A DNA stretch of 64,000 nucleotides, from NCBI GenBank assembly GCA_032821775.1, contig JAVLRN010000009.1, forward strand, positions 496,001 to 560,000, in the 5' to 3' direction. The position numbers and the translations under genes are program-made. Positions 1 to 12,433 of this stretch are shown here, piece after piece (the first letter of the stretch is position 1; the number at the start of each line of letters is the position of its first letter). The notes under the pieces are model-generated. The model was not told where the DNA came from. It searched no databases and saw nothing but the letters and a program-made list of their open reading frames with translations. This stretch comes from Sanguinoderma infundibulare. Taxonomy: Eukaryota; Basidiomycota; Agaricomycetes; Polyporales; Polyporaceae.

Positions 1-165
1 TGTCCGTGTCCATCCAAGGGCCCTGGCACTCCGTTTTACAGGGCATTGACTGGGTCAGTCGCCCTAGTTCGTTCGACTCTCTCAGCTCCCTGGCGGGCCT
101 TTTGTTTCTTCTTCGGTACACTTCTTGTATGCTGCTTTCATTCCTTTCGTCGCTCCTTCCCGGCC

Positions 166-2411
166 ATGGATGCGTGGACGGTGTTCAAACGTGTCCGTAG
201 AATTGTCTTCAGTGCGTAACTGTCGAATACCGCTTTTCCCGATCGAGATACTAATGACAACGCTTTGGCAGTTTTCCTGGTGATCGTCGGCCTAATCTGG
301 GCCACTCTTTTGTCGGTTTATTTGTCCAGGGTCTTCAGTCATGCTAATGCGTTGCGACGTGAGTTCTTGTTTCATTGAAATTGCCTCCCTTCTGACCAGA
401 ACCGTAGGTGCTATCATCCTTGCTATGATTTGCGTACATGGATTTTCCTCTCTTTTGCTCTACCTTATGTTAGTGTTTTACAAACTGCCTGGAACATCGC
501 CTTACATGTTTCCGCAGGGCCGTGGTGGTATTCCGGATGTGGCTGGAGCTCCTTCGGATGCTATTCCTTCTCGCAATACATATCGGTGAGTGTCAGGTCG
601 CATTCCCCCGTTCGCAATATTTAATGCAGTGTATCCATAGGCCCAGCTGTACTGTTCACCCTATTCGGATCGGGCTTTTACTGTGCCACACCGTTCGGTA
701 GGTCCGCTTCGGGATATAACAGAATCATATCCCGTTAGATCTGAGTTGCTGTGTACTGCAGATGGTCCGACGTCCTGCACCCTGGTTCGTCTAGTGATCT
801 TCAGCGTGTCATGGTCTGTCACCGGCATCCGTGAGTGTAACAAAACATCCTTTCATCATTTGGCTGACCCTGGCCCTCGAAGTCGTGATATATACGATAT
901 ACCTTTGCATAATGTCTTGTGTCCCCAAACCATTCCCTCTCCTCGTTCCGAACGAACTTCTTGGAGGCAGCACTTCATCTTCGGACCCAGACCGTCCACC
1001 CTCCATGTCCTCCGTCACGTCTGGGACGCGCCTTCTGACCCAACAGCTAGTGCAGCCATACAATCCTCCAACCGGCCTCCCTCCCTCCCAGTCGATCCCT
1101 TCACAGAGCTCCGTTGCTTCCCGGGCTGAACCAAAGAAACCGTTCGTCACCAACCCCGACCCCAGATCAGTCGCCGCCGACGCACTCACCCGGTCACGCC
1201 GGGGACAACAGACGCGCGATGGAGCTTCCTACGGTGCAGTGGGAACGCCTGTGCAACCCCGCCCTATGGGGCCCATGGACACGCCTTCAATTTCCGGGGT
1301 TCCGCCAGTGTTTTCTAGGTCCCCCGTCTCAACAGTTCCCCCGAGTGCGATCCCTCCCGTAGCAGTCAGCCGGAGGCCATACCCCACGACGACGATGACG
1401 CCCCGACAAATGGAGGAAGGGAACGCGCCCCGCACACCCCAACGATCACCTCTGCTCAGCACAAATCCATTCACGGATCTCCCTTCGCGCACCTCATCCC
1501 CTGAATCTTTCTATTCGCAGACGAGCAAACGTGGCGTGCCCGCCAACCTCAATTTGGACAGCCCCATGACCGTGACCCAAGTCTACGGCGCTTACTTCGG
1601 ACAATCCCCGCCATCTACCACTAGTGGAAGCCGCGTCGGTATCCCTCCTCAGCTGCAACCAGGCGGGGCCCCCAGCAACCAGGTCACGCCGTACATGAGT
1701 TCATCTCAGCCATCGAGCGTCCGTTATGCCAAGCCGCCCCGCAGCACCGCCGACGCGCTGACGCCCAGCGTCTCGGTGCGATCGCTCGCGCCGAGCGTGC
1801 GCGTCATCCAGCCCAACAACGCGCCGCCCCCGCTCCTACCGCGCTCACCTCAGCCTGGAACGCCTCGCGCCTACATCCGTAACTTGGCACAACAACCGCG
1901 CCAGCCTTTACCTGGTGGCGCACCTCGCACCTACCGTCCCAATCCGCCACAACCACCACCTGGCGGTGCGCCTCGCGGCTATCGTCCCAACGCTCCACAA
2001 CCACCACCCGATGGTGCACCTCGCGCCTATCGTCCCAACGCGCCAGGCGTACCGCCTCCCGCCCGTATGCGCGCGGGGAGGGACGGTCTGTTCGAGCGCC
2101 CCAATAGCGCAGGTGCGCGCATGAGTCGCGTTGGGGAAAAGATGATGTTCAGCCCAGCCGACCTGTCGAATCCGTACCGGGCGGATCCGCAGTACCCACG
2201 CGGACGTAGCGGCAGTTACTCCGATGGGCATGGGCCATCGAGATACGAGAACTACGCGGGACGCGGGACTTATGCAAGACAGATGCAAGGGCTCCCTATG
2301 CGGCAGGTGCAAGGGCCGTCGATGTATGTGGGAGGGGTTAGCGGCAGGGGAGGTGGTGCGCCTCGCGGTCTGGATTGGCGTGAGATGGTGATGCGCGCGG
2401 CCACCGGATAG
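166..2411 (+). CDS. Four-TM membrane protein with proline-rich C-terminal tail (hypothetical)
   Basis: Not recognised as a named family. Seven exons fit in phase: 166-211, 272-358, 408-468, 518-585, 641-697, 762-830 and 883-2411, giving 638 aa. The first six exons encode short hydrophobic segments (for example IFLVIVGLIWATLLSVYL and the stretch around VVVFRMWLELLRM) that make about four membrane helices, and the last helix (VIYTIYLCIMSC) opens the final exon. The remaining ~500 residues are Pro/Ser/Gly/Arg-rich, look disordered, and include a 16-residue tandem repeat. The layout suggests a tetraspan protein with a long cytosolic tail. That is inference, as no catalytic motif is visible. The start at 166 is chosen because upstream ATGs are out of frame with the splice phase. 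Exon boundaries 5-7 are the least certain part. Confidence 0.6.
1914..2057 (+). repeat. 48-bp tandem repeat (16-aa unit) in proline-rich tail
   Basis: Three in-frame 48-bp units at 1914, 1962 and 2010 encode GGAPRTYRPNPPQPPP, GGAPRGYRPNAPQPPP and DGAPRAYRPNAP..., with a degenerate copy just upstream. The units differ mostly at third positions and at one or two residues. They lie wholly inside the last exon of the membrane protein gene. Confidence 0.85.
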
Positions 2412-3446
2412 AAGGCAGTGTGAAGGAAGTGGGATAGAGGTGAAGTTGGACGGACGGGTGACGGACAGTCGTGGCAGAAAGGATGTGCGCTGTGTGTTTT
2501 GGGGGTCGGTGGGTACTCGTTCGGTGTTTGCTGGTTCGATGGACTTGACTGCACACTGCTAGACAGTCCTGGGACAGACGCATCATTTGATACGGACAGT
2601 ACGTCCTGTTGGACATGTTCGAGCGATACATGTACTCATGCTTTAGACAGGTTGTTGCGCTCTGAGCGGCGCTGCCGGAGATCAAAAGGCAGGGAATGAT
2701 CGTCCAGAGTCCAGGCCTGTGTCAGAGTGCCTGCGACGCTCATCGTCTCTGACTGCCGTGCGGTTCAAAAGGTGTCGAACACTATCCCTAGCAGCAATTG
2801 GACAGCATGAGGTGGTTGTCTCCTTCGGAGCGTATCGGTAGTGCATCGCCGAAGTGCCCATAGGGCGCCTATCTGGACGCATCAAATACCATACGGCGCG
2901 ATGGTGATGGCAGGCGGTGCTCGTTGTCCAATTTCGTCGCCTTTCCGATGCCCACCAATCAGTTGGACCGTCCAGCAAATGATACATCCCCCCGGGCCCG
3001 CCCTAGAGACCACCCGCCGCAGCCTGAGTGCAGTACATCGGGTGCAGAGTCGCGATGTGGATTCAGTGATGCCATGCAATTGGTTCGTCCTTGGCGTCTC
3101 CTTGGGGCAACATCATCGTGTGCTTGCCAGGTCCGGTGCGGTGGTGCTTACTGTTTGCTTACTATCGTTGCTTGGAATGCCAAATCTTATAAGCTCCATT
3201 CAAACCTTCCTACCAGCCTCCTGCTTGTTTCCCGCCACGACGACTGACGATCTCCGAGCCCCACGGGCTGACTTCCCCGTTCCCTTCTCTTCTTTCTTTC
3301 TTCGGTTGGCCCTGGTTGGCCCTTGTTCCTTCTATACCCCAGGCGGGCTATTCTAACTTCACTTACAATCGTTTAACGGAGGAATTAATATTCTGACGAT
3401 TTGCGGCCCTGTTCAACCCGGTGCCTCCGCTTATTCGTTTTCCGGA
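2412..3446. other. Intergenic, no gene seen
   Basis: Short reading frames only, with no conserved motif, no plausible exon chain, no tRNA-like B box and no repeat. It holds the 3' flank of the membrane protein gene and the promoter of the lipase gene. A clear TATA box was not found. Confidence 0.5.
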
Positions 3447-4589
3447 ATGCGCTACGTCCCCGTCGCTCTTTTGCTTGCCGCCCTCCGCCTTGCATCCACA
3501 GCGCCTACCCCCGTACTGGCGCCCGAACCGCTCCTCGGCATCAACATCGGTGTGGGCGAGACCTCTGAATCGACCCCGATTCCCGTCTCACAAGCGAACA
3601 TAACGAGCGACCTTGTGCGCCCTGCGCTCTTCGCCCGCGCAGTGTATTGCTCGTCGGCCGCCGTGGAACCCTGGGCTTGCGGGGAACCGTGCGCCGCGCT
3701 CGGTACCAACGTCAAAGTCCTCGTCGCGGGTGGAGACGATGGGCTGGTGCCCAACTTCTTCGTCGCCCATGACCAAGCTACGGACACCATCGTCGTCGCG
3801 CATCAAGGGACGGAGCCCAAGAACTTCTTGTCGGACCTGAATGACATCAATTTTGTCCAGGTGGACGCGAACACCACAGTCCTCCCGAACGCTCCCAGTA
3901 CGTGCACATGAAGCCGCTTCATTTCCGTGCCTTTCCTCGTGCTCTCCTGTGTCAGATACTGATCTATGGTATGCGGGGGTGTTATATGTTGTATAGGCGA
4001 CGTCAAGATGCACGATGGATTCGCGGATACACAGGAGAGGACTGCGGACCTGGTCCTCTCCACTGTCCAGTCCGCATTGAACTCGACGTCCTCGAAGAAC
4101 GTACTCGTCACCGGACACAGTCTCGGAGCGGCGATCGCGAGCATCGACGCAGTGATGTTGAGGATGAAGCTCGACCCCAGTGTAGCGATCACGACGACGG
4201 TTTTCGGCCTGCCCCGGGTCGGAAACCAGGCCTGGGCGAACCTTGTCGACTCGACTGTAAGTGACCACGCTTCCTCTTTGGCTGGGCGTACCATGCTGAC
4301 TTGCTCTCTTCATATCCTGTAGCTCGGCACCTCGTTTACGCACGTCACGAACCAAGATGACCCTGTTCCCCGCGTCCCGCCCCAGTTCTTGGATTTCCAG
4401 CATCCGAGCAACGAAGTCCACATCACAGCAGTCGATCCATCCGGACACAATGCAACCGCGCAATTTTGCCCAGGTCAGGAGAACGAGCACTGCGCAGCGG
4501 GTAACAGCATCCTCGATGCAAGTGTGGCGAACCATAGGGGTCCATATTTCGCCAACATCTCTATGGGGAACAAGTTCTGCCCGCTTTGA
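3447..4589 (+). CDS. Secreted fungal lipase, class 3 (alpha/beta hydrolase)
   Basis: Extracellular triacylglycerol lipase or feruloyl-esterase-like enzyme of the fungal class 3 family. Exons 3447-3897, 3997-4256 and 4323-4589 join in phase to 325 aa. Residues 1-19 are a signal peptide (RYVPVALLLAALRLASTA). The nucleophile elbow is GHSLG with Ser192. The acid is the second Asp of NQDDPVPRVPP (about D250), aligning with the xDxVPRxPP motif of the family, and the base is in NHRGPYF (about H308). Cysteines around CSSAAVEPWACGEPC and FCPG...HC would form disulfides. The length is normal and all three catalytic residues are present, so it should be active. It lies next to a secreted protease and a lyase, which suggests a digestive-enzyme neighbourhood. 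Lipase versus esterase specificity cannot be told from sequence. Confidence 0.92.
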
Positions 4590-5756
4590 TAGATTCATCG
4601 GGTGTCAGTTCAATATATGGTATTCTCTTGGATATGGTTCATATTAAACTGAGCGCGAGATCACATTTCTCAACATATTGCATGTTTCCGTGCGTCTAAG
4701 GCTTGGTGGATAGCTCGGAATATTAGGGCCGAATGTTTAACTGACGTCGGAAAAATCTTTTACTCAAGCTCGCGTCGTTTTTGTGTAATACCATTTTAGA
4801 CTTCATGTCGAAGGCAGCTTCGCTGCCAGGTCGGGACAGCGAGGCTTGGCCTGAGCTTTCTTGAAGACTTGCCTAATGCGGTTGCCTCGGTGATGGCCGA
4901 GTTTGTTTTCAGCAGTGCCGCGGCCCAATGCGGCCGGGGAGCTTTTTCATCACCTAACTCGATGACATTCTACCAGTTGGTCTGTCCGGCCCAGTCTTTT
5001 GAATCTTTCGTCAATGTCTCTATAATCTCTCCGAGAACAGTTCAGCTTGCGCAAGGTTCAATGGGCTATCGCTGCGATCATCTTCTCCTGGTACAGACGC
5101 TGGGTACCAACGTGGTCGTCGACTGCTAGTAGGGTTTGCTCGATCCCTTTGGACTTCTGTGATCGAGGGCACGCTTCTTGAACGGATCGAACACGCGATA
5201 AGGCGACCTCGCCCTCGTCCTCGTGATGGGCCGACGATGGTCTTCCAAGGCGGCTTCAAGGGGCATCCTCCCATGTGCCTATCTTGCCCGGTATGTTTTG
5301 CTTTTCAGTCTTATCTAGTCCAAAAATGGTTCTGTGGTGACCAATTACAAGCACAGGACTTCGGATAGCTCACAGGAAGCGAGATGGGGATTCACTTGGC
5401 CTCTCAACGCCGCATGCAGCCGTTCTCACAGTCCTATGCTGATGGGAACGAGCCTCCAACAAGCGGCCTGCACCAAGACAACATTGTCCCTAGCGGAATA
5501 CGCTTGCCTTACAGGAAGCACCGACATATGTCCCGATAGCTTCGCGTTGAGGATCGCACCTAGAATTGATTGCGCCGCGTGGCGCATACCTACGATGCCA
5601 TCCTCCAGTCGTCCGGTACTATCATCGGGCCGACAGACCAGTTCCTAGGAATTATTGTCTCCGCTGACGAGATGCCTATAAAAGTAGCTGTCCTAAGAAC
5701 ATTTTCCCTCACGAAGCTCGCTCTCAGTGTCTTCAGCCTCTTGGACTGCACTCGTC
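4590..5756. other. Intergenic region, no gene seen
   Basis: The 1.2 kb between lipase and protease has no supported exon. Short frames at 4869-5129 and 5334-5648 have no recognisable motif. The only feature of note is the TATA box described separately. Confidence 0.5.
5677..5684 (+). promoter_or_regulatory. TATA box of sedolisin gene
   Basis: TATAAAAG lies 80 bp upstream of the protease start codon at 5757, the usual distance for a TATA promoter with a ~50 nt leader. A canonical TATA box fits an inducible secreted-enzyme gene (inference). Confidence 0.6.
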
Positions 5757-7862
5757 ATGTTCTCTAAGGCCTTCCTCGCATTCTGCTTTGCTGCGGTCGC
5801 GCTCGCCAACCCCGTCGCCCGCAACATGCAGGTGCACGAGACACGCGCGCAGGTTCCTGCCGCGTTCTCGATGGTTGGCCCCGCGTCCCCAGACACGGTC
5901 CTGAACCTGCGCATTGCCCTCGTTTCAAGCGACATGGCTGGCCTCGAGAAGGCCCTCATGGACGTGAGCACGCCGGGCAACGCGCTCTACGGCCAGCACC
6001 TGAGCAAGGAGGAGGTATGGTTTTGTCATTGGTGGGAACATCCGGAATTAGTCATTGAAGTTCGGAGTTATAGGTGGAGCAATTCGTTGCTCCGACGCCG
6101 GAGACGGTAGAAGCAGTCACGGCGTGGCTCAAAGAGAATGACATCGACGCTTCCGAGGCTTCTCCCGCCGGCGACTGGTTGAGCTTCTCCATTCCTGTCA
6201 GCAAGGCGAATGAGCTCTTCGACGCCGACTTCTCGGTCTTCACGCACACCAAGACCACTACGCAGACGATCCGCACGCTGTCATACTCTATCCCAACTGA
6301 CCTCAAGGGAAAGCTTGACTTCGTTCACCCTACCACGGTGTGAGTAGTGATGTCCTGCCGTCCATAGACCCCGAACGGAAACCGGACTTTGACTGACACG
6401 AGTTTGTGGTACACTTCTAGCTTCGCGCAGCCGTTCTCGGGGCCTCAATTCCACACCCCCGTGACGACCAACCTCACCTCACGTGCTGTATCACCATCCT
6501 GCAACACCGTTGTCACTCCGGCGTGCTTGGAGGCACTCTATGGTATCCCGACGACAAGCAACGCCATCTCGACCAATGTTCTGGGTGTCAGCGGTTTCAT
6601 TGACCAGTTTGCCAACCAAGCTGACCTCAAGGTAACTCTCGTTGTCTCTATCCGGAATTAAAAGCGTTCTGACCGGTTCCTTATAGAGCTTCCTCACCCG
6701 TCTCCGCACTGATCTCCCATCGACCACGACGTTCGCTCTCCAGACCCTGGATGGCGGCAGTAACCCGCAGGGCTCCAGCCAGGCTGGCATCGAGGCTGTA
6801 CGTTTCAATGCATCCGGCACGTTGCTATCAGATGCTCATCATCATGGATCATTCAGAACCTCGATATCCAGTACACTGTTGGTGTTGCATCTAAAGTTCC
6901 GGTCACTTTCATCTCTGTCGGTGACAACAATAAGGATGGCATCAACGGTTTCCTCGACATCATCAACTTCCTCCTCGACGAGACCACACCGCCCACAGTC
7001 CTCACGACCAGCTATGGCTTCGATGAGCCTGACCTCACGTCTAGCGTGGCAAAGTATGTTTTGCCCTCGCCGTGGCTTAGCCCTACTTACAGACATCATC
7101 CTTAGCAACCTGTGCAATGCATACATGCAACTCGGTGCTCGTGGCACGACCATTCTCTTTGCATCTGGTGACGGTGGCGTATCCGGTTCCCAGAGCCAGA
7201 GCTGCACAACTTTCATCCCGACCTTCCCTTCAGGGTGCCCCTTGTAAGCAGCTTCTCTAGACAGGTCTTTGACGGACACTGACCCATATCTGTCATCAGC
7301 TTGACCTCTGTCGGCGCGACGACTGGCATCACGGAGACGGCGGCGGACTTCTCCTCCGGCGGCTTCTCGAACATCTTCGCCCGGCCTTCTTACCAAACCT
7401 CCGCGGTCACTGCGTACCTCTCTGCGCTCGGAAGCACCAACTCTGGCAAGTTCAACAGTTCCGGTCGCGCGTTTCCAGACGTCTCTGCGCAAGGCGAGAA
7501 CGTAGAGATTGCACTCTCTGGCGAGTTCGGTCTCGTCGCCGGCACGTCGTGCTCCAGCCCCATCTTCGCCAGCGTCGTCGCGCTCCTCAACGACGCGCTC
7601 GCCGCTGCTGGCAAGAGCCCGCTCGGCTTCCTCAACCCCTTCCTGTACTCCACAGGTGCGTCGGCATTGAACGACATCACCTCTGGAAGCAACCCCGGTT
7701 GCAACACCAACGGCTTCCCGGCCAAGGCTGGTTGGGACCCCGTAAGTGCTCAACCAAAGTTCATGTATCATCGAGTGGACTGCTGACTACTTGGCTGTGG
7801 GACAGATCACTGGTCTCGGTACCCCGAACTTCGCGGCGCTGAAGGCCGCGGTCGGTCTTTGA
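5757..7862 (+). CDS. Secreted sedolisin-family serine-carboxyl protease (S53, tripeptidyl-peptidase-like)
   Basis: Acid protease that removes tripeptides or cuts proteins outside the cell at low pH. Eight exons (5757-6014, 6074-6339, 6421-6631, 6687-6797, 6857-7053, 7106-7243, 7300-7741, 7806-7862) join to 559 aa. Residues 1-18 are a signal peptide (FSKAFLAFCFAAVALA). A pro-kumamolisin propeptide follows (LRIALVSSDMAGLEKAL ... DWLSFSIPVSKANELF). The mature enzyme has the catalytic pair Glu281/Asp285 (GIEANLDIQY, split by an intron), the oxyanion Asp370 in ASGDGGVSG and the nucleophile Ser477 in AGTSCSSP. The C-terminal calcium site is NDITSGSNPGC with WDPITGLGTPNF. All key residues are intact. 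Endo- versus tripeptidyl activity is not predictable here. Confidence 0.95.
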
Positions 7863-8575
7863 GCAGAGAAGCATGGTAAACAGAGCCCTTGTTATTTGCT
7901 GTATTCTTAGCTGCATGACCGCACAAATGTCACGATTTCAAGGTCTGTATACAGTCGGCGTTCCTCCTATGTTGTATTTCCTGGGTTTCATGGCATGAAG
8001 ATGTGGCTCGGAAGTCAACTCCAAGATGCAACATCACCAACCAGATTGTCGATTGGCATGCTGTTACGCTGAAGATATAAGGTCAATGGGGCTCTATACT
8101 ATGCGTGCTACAACGTACAGTCCCGCATGTCTTGTGACTTATCTTCACTTCATTGTCGTCCTTGCGATCCGCAATTATGCCATCGTGGTTGCAATCAATT
8201 TGGGCTGGGGTCCCGAGGCGTCTCGGCCGGGACGAAGCGGCCGTGGCAACTTGCCATGTACAAACCTCTCGTGGTAGCCGAGATCTGAGGCACGCTAAGC
8301 AGCCGACACAATGAGCCGAATCAAACGCGTATGAAATGATGATGCCAGCTCAGACCTGTCTCCCTCAATTAGCCACGTCGCATCGCGGACGCCCTCTTAG
8401 TTCTACAGCACACGTTGGGGCTAAGACCTCCCGTGCCTCTAGGTGAGAGCCCCAGACGTGACATTTGGTTTGTGCGTTTTCCGCAGGCTGACGAATGCCC
8501 GACCTTGACCAATACAATATAGTGGTACAGAACCTTTTCCCTGGTCGAAACAATCTGTCCACATCCCATCACACC
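7863..8575. other. Intergenic region, no gene seen
   Basis: 3' flank of the protease gene and 5' flank of the MYND gene. No exon chain or RNA gene is visible. Confidence 0.5.
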
Positions 8576-9590
8576 ATGTCGGCTCGCGTGGATACTGAGG
8601 ACTTCGACTATTCGATTCTGTTGGCGAACCGCATGCCCAGGCCAAAGTCTGGCGGATGTTCCTGGTGTCATAAACGTGGCTCTAGCTCTCTACCGCTGAA
8701 AAGATGTGCGGGATGCAGCGTGGACTTGTACTGCAGCAAAGACTGCCAAGTAGCCGCCTGGCCGTCGCACAAGTGAGTCCTGCCTGAGGCCTCTATGTTT
8801 CGCGCGGCCGACGACATTACTAACGACGGATTTCCAATACAGACTCGAGTGTCGCGAGTCCCAAGGTGACCCTTCCTGCGGATTGACGAAGGCCTACCAG
8901 AAGTGGACCGAAGTGCACCAGCTTTCTTTGCACGCGATACCTCACGCGCTGATACGGGCGACCGGCGGCATAGAGTTCAACCTCATGAACTCGCGTACGC
9001 TTTTGATCACCCTCATTCCCCATCGCGCGACTTGGGAGAAGGGTAATCCGGCGAAAGCGTTCTCGATCGCTGATGCAACGATTTTTGACAAGGACGATAA
9101 CGTCTACGCTCGGGCGGAATGGATAGGTGACCGGGCGCGAGCCCGGGAAGAGGCCTTGCGGGAGATCCTAGAAGGAGGTGGAGGAGCCGACATCGTCGGT
9201 GTCTTCCCCGTCACGTATTTCGTCGTGAACGAGAGGACGACGATGCACGACCTGTGCCCCATTCGGCGCCGGGAGGAGAGGGAAGAGCTCGACGCCGGGC
9301 ACGAGGAGTTCCTGGCCCACGCGTACGGTGACCTCGCGCGATTGTCCGTCCGTTGCGTCAACGACGGGATTGTCTTCCGGGACCCCAAGAATCAGCGCGC
9401 GAACAAGTGGTTGCCTCACGTTGGCAGGTACACTCGCCAGAGGAAGGGGGCCGGCTGGCGATGGCAGCGCTTCGAGGCCGCTAGGGCGTGGAACTACCTG
9501 AACGCGGTGTTGGGGGAGCCGGAAACCGACACGAACGTCGCTGGGTTCACTGCCGAGGAGCTGTGGAAGTTCTGGGGTTTGTGGTACTGA
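8576..9590 (+). CDS. MYND-type zinc-finger protein
   Basis: Two exons, 8576-8772 and 8843-9590, give 314 aa. Residues ~28-69 form a complete MYND finger: CSWC, then RCAGC, DLYCSKDC and the final H-x3-C of HKLEC, the last part spanning the intron. The MYND fold binds two zinc ions and usually mediates protein-protein contacts with proline-rich partners. The following ~240 residues match no domain I know, although Agaricomycete genomes carry many such single-MYND proteins of unknown role. The start at 8576 is preferred over the in-frame ATG at 8495 because its neighbourhood (cacc before ATG) is a better Kozak context and the MYND then lies near the N-terminus. A relative in broken form lies at 12434-13883. 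Confidence 0.88.
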
Positions 9591-10305
9591 TAGAGTTCCT
9601 AGAGCGATGGTGCTTACCTGTTGCCCATGTCCTCTTTCATCGCCCTGTCGGACCCGTACTTCATAGATCGGTTCTAATGGACTAGACGCGCTTGACCGAG
9701 CACACAAGTGTTGGAAAGTCTTCATCTGTGCTAAGTTGATTCGGCGAGGTTCTTGCATAAGACCAACAAGATCAAATGACTTGGCAACGTTGGGTAAAAT
9801 AGCGAAGAAGATTTGCGGGCTGGCTATTGATTGTCAGCCTCGCTAGGTGAGTTAGAATCCGAGAAAGCTCTCACCATTCGGTCACCATGGGATAGTACTA
9901 TATTGCGGTGCGAGCCTCGATCGGTTGGAGAGGCCTGGAAGCGCCGAGGAACGGAAACAGAAGTGGCAACGACGTCACGGCGAGTATGTAGAGGTCGCCA
10001 AGTGACTTGTTGTCAGTCGGCTGGACACCTTCCCCCCCGACCACCACCTCCCCCTCCGCTCTGCAATCCAAGCATTGCGTTCCCTTACAAGCTTGGATCT
10101 GCCTGGCGCAGTCGCGGGACACAACGACGGCCGGAATAGCTCTAGGTGAGAATGTTGGACTCGCCAGACTGCGCAGTCGTGACTAACAATAGCGCACGCC
10201 TGCACAGCTGGCTCGACCCTTGCCTTTTGCCGTTAATCAATACCCGGGCTGAGCCCGCTTTCTGTATACGCTTCCAAGGCTGAGATCACCTCTCTTCTAT
10301 CCACC
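9591..10305. other. Intergenic region, no gene seen
   Basis: No supported exon. It contains a polyC/CCACC-rich stretch near 10027-10055 and the promoter of the lyase gene. Confidence 0.5.
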
Positions 10306-11638
10306 ATGCTTCCCTCTGTGCTCGCTGTCCTCACGATCTTTACGGCCGTCGCGCAGTCGCAGCAAATAGCCGACGCGACGTCTCTCGCTTCTCTCTACTC
10401 CCTCGCGACGAGCACGAGCCTCCCATTTCCTACAGCGACACTCGCCAGCTCCGATGCGCAATCCTTCATGAAGCAGGGCTGGTCGCTCAGCAAGGGCAAG
10501 ATCCAGCAGGGCGGCGCAAACATCGCCTTCGTGACCGACCCATTCCCCAATAACCCCGCCCCCAGCTCCACCTCCAACAGTACGGGACCTGTCCTCCAGG
10601 TCAAGTACCCTGCTGGCGGTTTCGGTAGCGAGACAAGTGGCATGCAGCTCTACTCTCTCTGGAACACCTCGGACGGCTCTGCGTTCCAGAGTATGCTCCT
10701 CACCTACGAGGTGGCCTTTGATTCCAACTTTGACTTCGTCAAGGGCGGCAAGCTCCCAGGTTTGAGGGGCGGTCCTGATCCCGACGGTTGTTCGGGAGGC
10801 TCTGCGGCGAACGGGACCAACTGCTTCAGCACGCGCCTCATGTGGCGGACGAACGGGGCTGGCGAAGGTGCGTTTCCTCTTTGTCCACTCTCCGTTCCCC
10901 GTCCATTTTTAACTCCCCGGCAACCTCTGCCAAAAACCGCCTCGTTTCACGTTGACGGGATGATAACAACATGACATATACTAATTTTGTCTCCCGTTCA
11001 AATGTCCAGTGTATGCATATATCCTTACACCAAACAACATCTGCTCTAACTCAGACTTCCTTTGCAACTCGGATGGTTTCGGGACGAGCATCGACCGAGG
11101 GTCCTTCTCGTTTGTTACTGGCCAGTGCGTACGGTCTCTTTTCCAATACTCGCCGAGAGAGGTGTGGTTTATGAAACTCTGGTGTTCTCCCTAGGTGGAA
11201 CCGCGTAACTGTGCTTGCACGCCTCAACCAGCCTGCGGACACGGCTAACGGAGAGGTTGCGCTCTAGTACGTCGATTTTGTAGTTGCGCACACTTGTCTT
11301 GAGGTTCTCATTCCGTTTCACCGTCATGCAGTTACAACAACGTAAAGGCACTAGACGAACAGGCCCTGCAATACCGGTCTGCTTCGAGCGTCTCCATCGG
11401 TGGCCTCTACTTCTCCACATTCTTCGGCGGCAGTGACTCCTCGTGGGCGCCCTCATCCGACGTCAACGCATACTTCCGCAACATTCAGCTCTACGGCAGC
11501 TCTACGCCCTCGAACCTCACCGGCGCGAAGGTGAGCGGTGCGTTCGCGCTCGCGTCGCCGCCGAACTTCTTGGCGGCTGCGGCGTGGTCCGCAGCAGCTG
11601 TCGCGCTTGCAGGTGGGATCTTTGGCTCGTTGCTGTAA
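10306..11638 (+). CDS. Secreted polysaccharide lyase, family 14-like, probably GPI-anchored
   Basis: Four exons (10306-10867, 11010-11124, 11195-11266, 11332-11638) join to 351 aa. The N-terminus has a signal peptide (LPSVLAVLTIFTAVAQS). The core carries the pattern I associate with fungal PL14/alginate-lyase-like proteins: VKGGKLPGLRGG, then FSTRLMWR, GEVYAYI, WNRVTVLARLNQP and FRNIQLYGSS. These are jelly-roll enzymes that cleave uronate or glucuronan-type polymers by beta-elimination. The last 25 residues are hydrophobic with a small-residue start (AAAAWSAAAVALAGGIFG), as in a GPI-anchor signal, so it may sit on the wall. Several N-glycosylation sites (NST, NTS, NGT) are present. Substrate is unknown. 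It could also be a structural relative without activity. Confidence 0.85.
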
Positions 11639-12433
11639 CGCGCCGATGACCTGCTGTGGACGGATGGCTTGATGCATCTTTATGCAAAATAGTGCTCATT
11701 GCTGCTATAATGATGTATTGATACCTATGTTGGTCATTGAGTGACCAGGACGCCTTAGAAGATTATCATGCCGAGACACTTTGCTATCGTTCTGTCATCA
11801 TCGTTATTTACTGCACATTTCAATGTATCATCTACTTAGTCTCTTGCAGTTTCCTTGGACACACATGATGTCGACTACGATTACCTAGCTTTGCAAGGAT
11901 TCGGTGACATCTGGCCCAACGTACATAGCCGTGCCACCAGAGGTTGTTTGGCTTTGTTAGGATCCAAAGCCATCGCCTTCAACCTTATTCTGAGGCGCCC
12001 GTTGCTGTGTTGCGACTCCCATTGCAGTGGATATCGCCAGCGACTTTTGCATGCAGCTCAGATATTTGGGCCAGCTGATCGGTAGAGTTTCGCAGTCACG
12101 ATATCATCAGACGTATTATGGTCCAGTCGCCTTTCGTAGCCTGTGTCGGTTTTTCAGCCAGCGGCATCCTGATGGTAAGTGTGCCATCCGTGCTCTGTCA
12201 CTTTGTTATCTGACATTTCTTCTCGATCGAAAATAGCAGTTTATGATTCTTGAAGCTTGAAGTGACGATGCAGATCTTTTGCAACCTCACAACACTGCGG
12301 TCAGCATTCGGCTAGAGCCGACGACATAGTAGGGTCAGTAATACGAACGTTCGTTTGCTCATTCAGCTCACGGTTTGTGTCACTGCTGTTTAGGAACGTC
12401 AGGAAAAGCTTCCTGCTTCCTGCCTCTTACAAT
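11639..12433. other. Intergenic region, no gene seen
   Basis: AT-richer 3' flank of the lyase gene. No exon chain or repeat was recognised. Confidence 0.45.

Noticed and set aside
698..722. 25-bp intron in the first membrane gene
   Set aside because: Too short to splice. The longer intron 698-761 with acceptor tactgcag gives the correct phase.
3588..4598. 336-codon antisense frame over the lipase gene
   Set aside because: Shadow of the lipase exons. Composition is Arg/Asp-rich without domain signals.
6842..7771. 309-codon antisense frame under the sedolisin gene
   Set aside because: It is the complement of a well-supported multi-exon protease gene, has no motif, and is open because of GC-rich codon bias.
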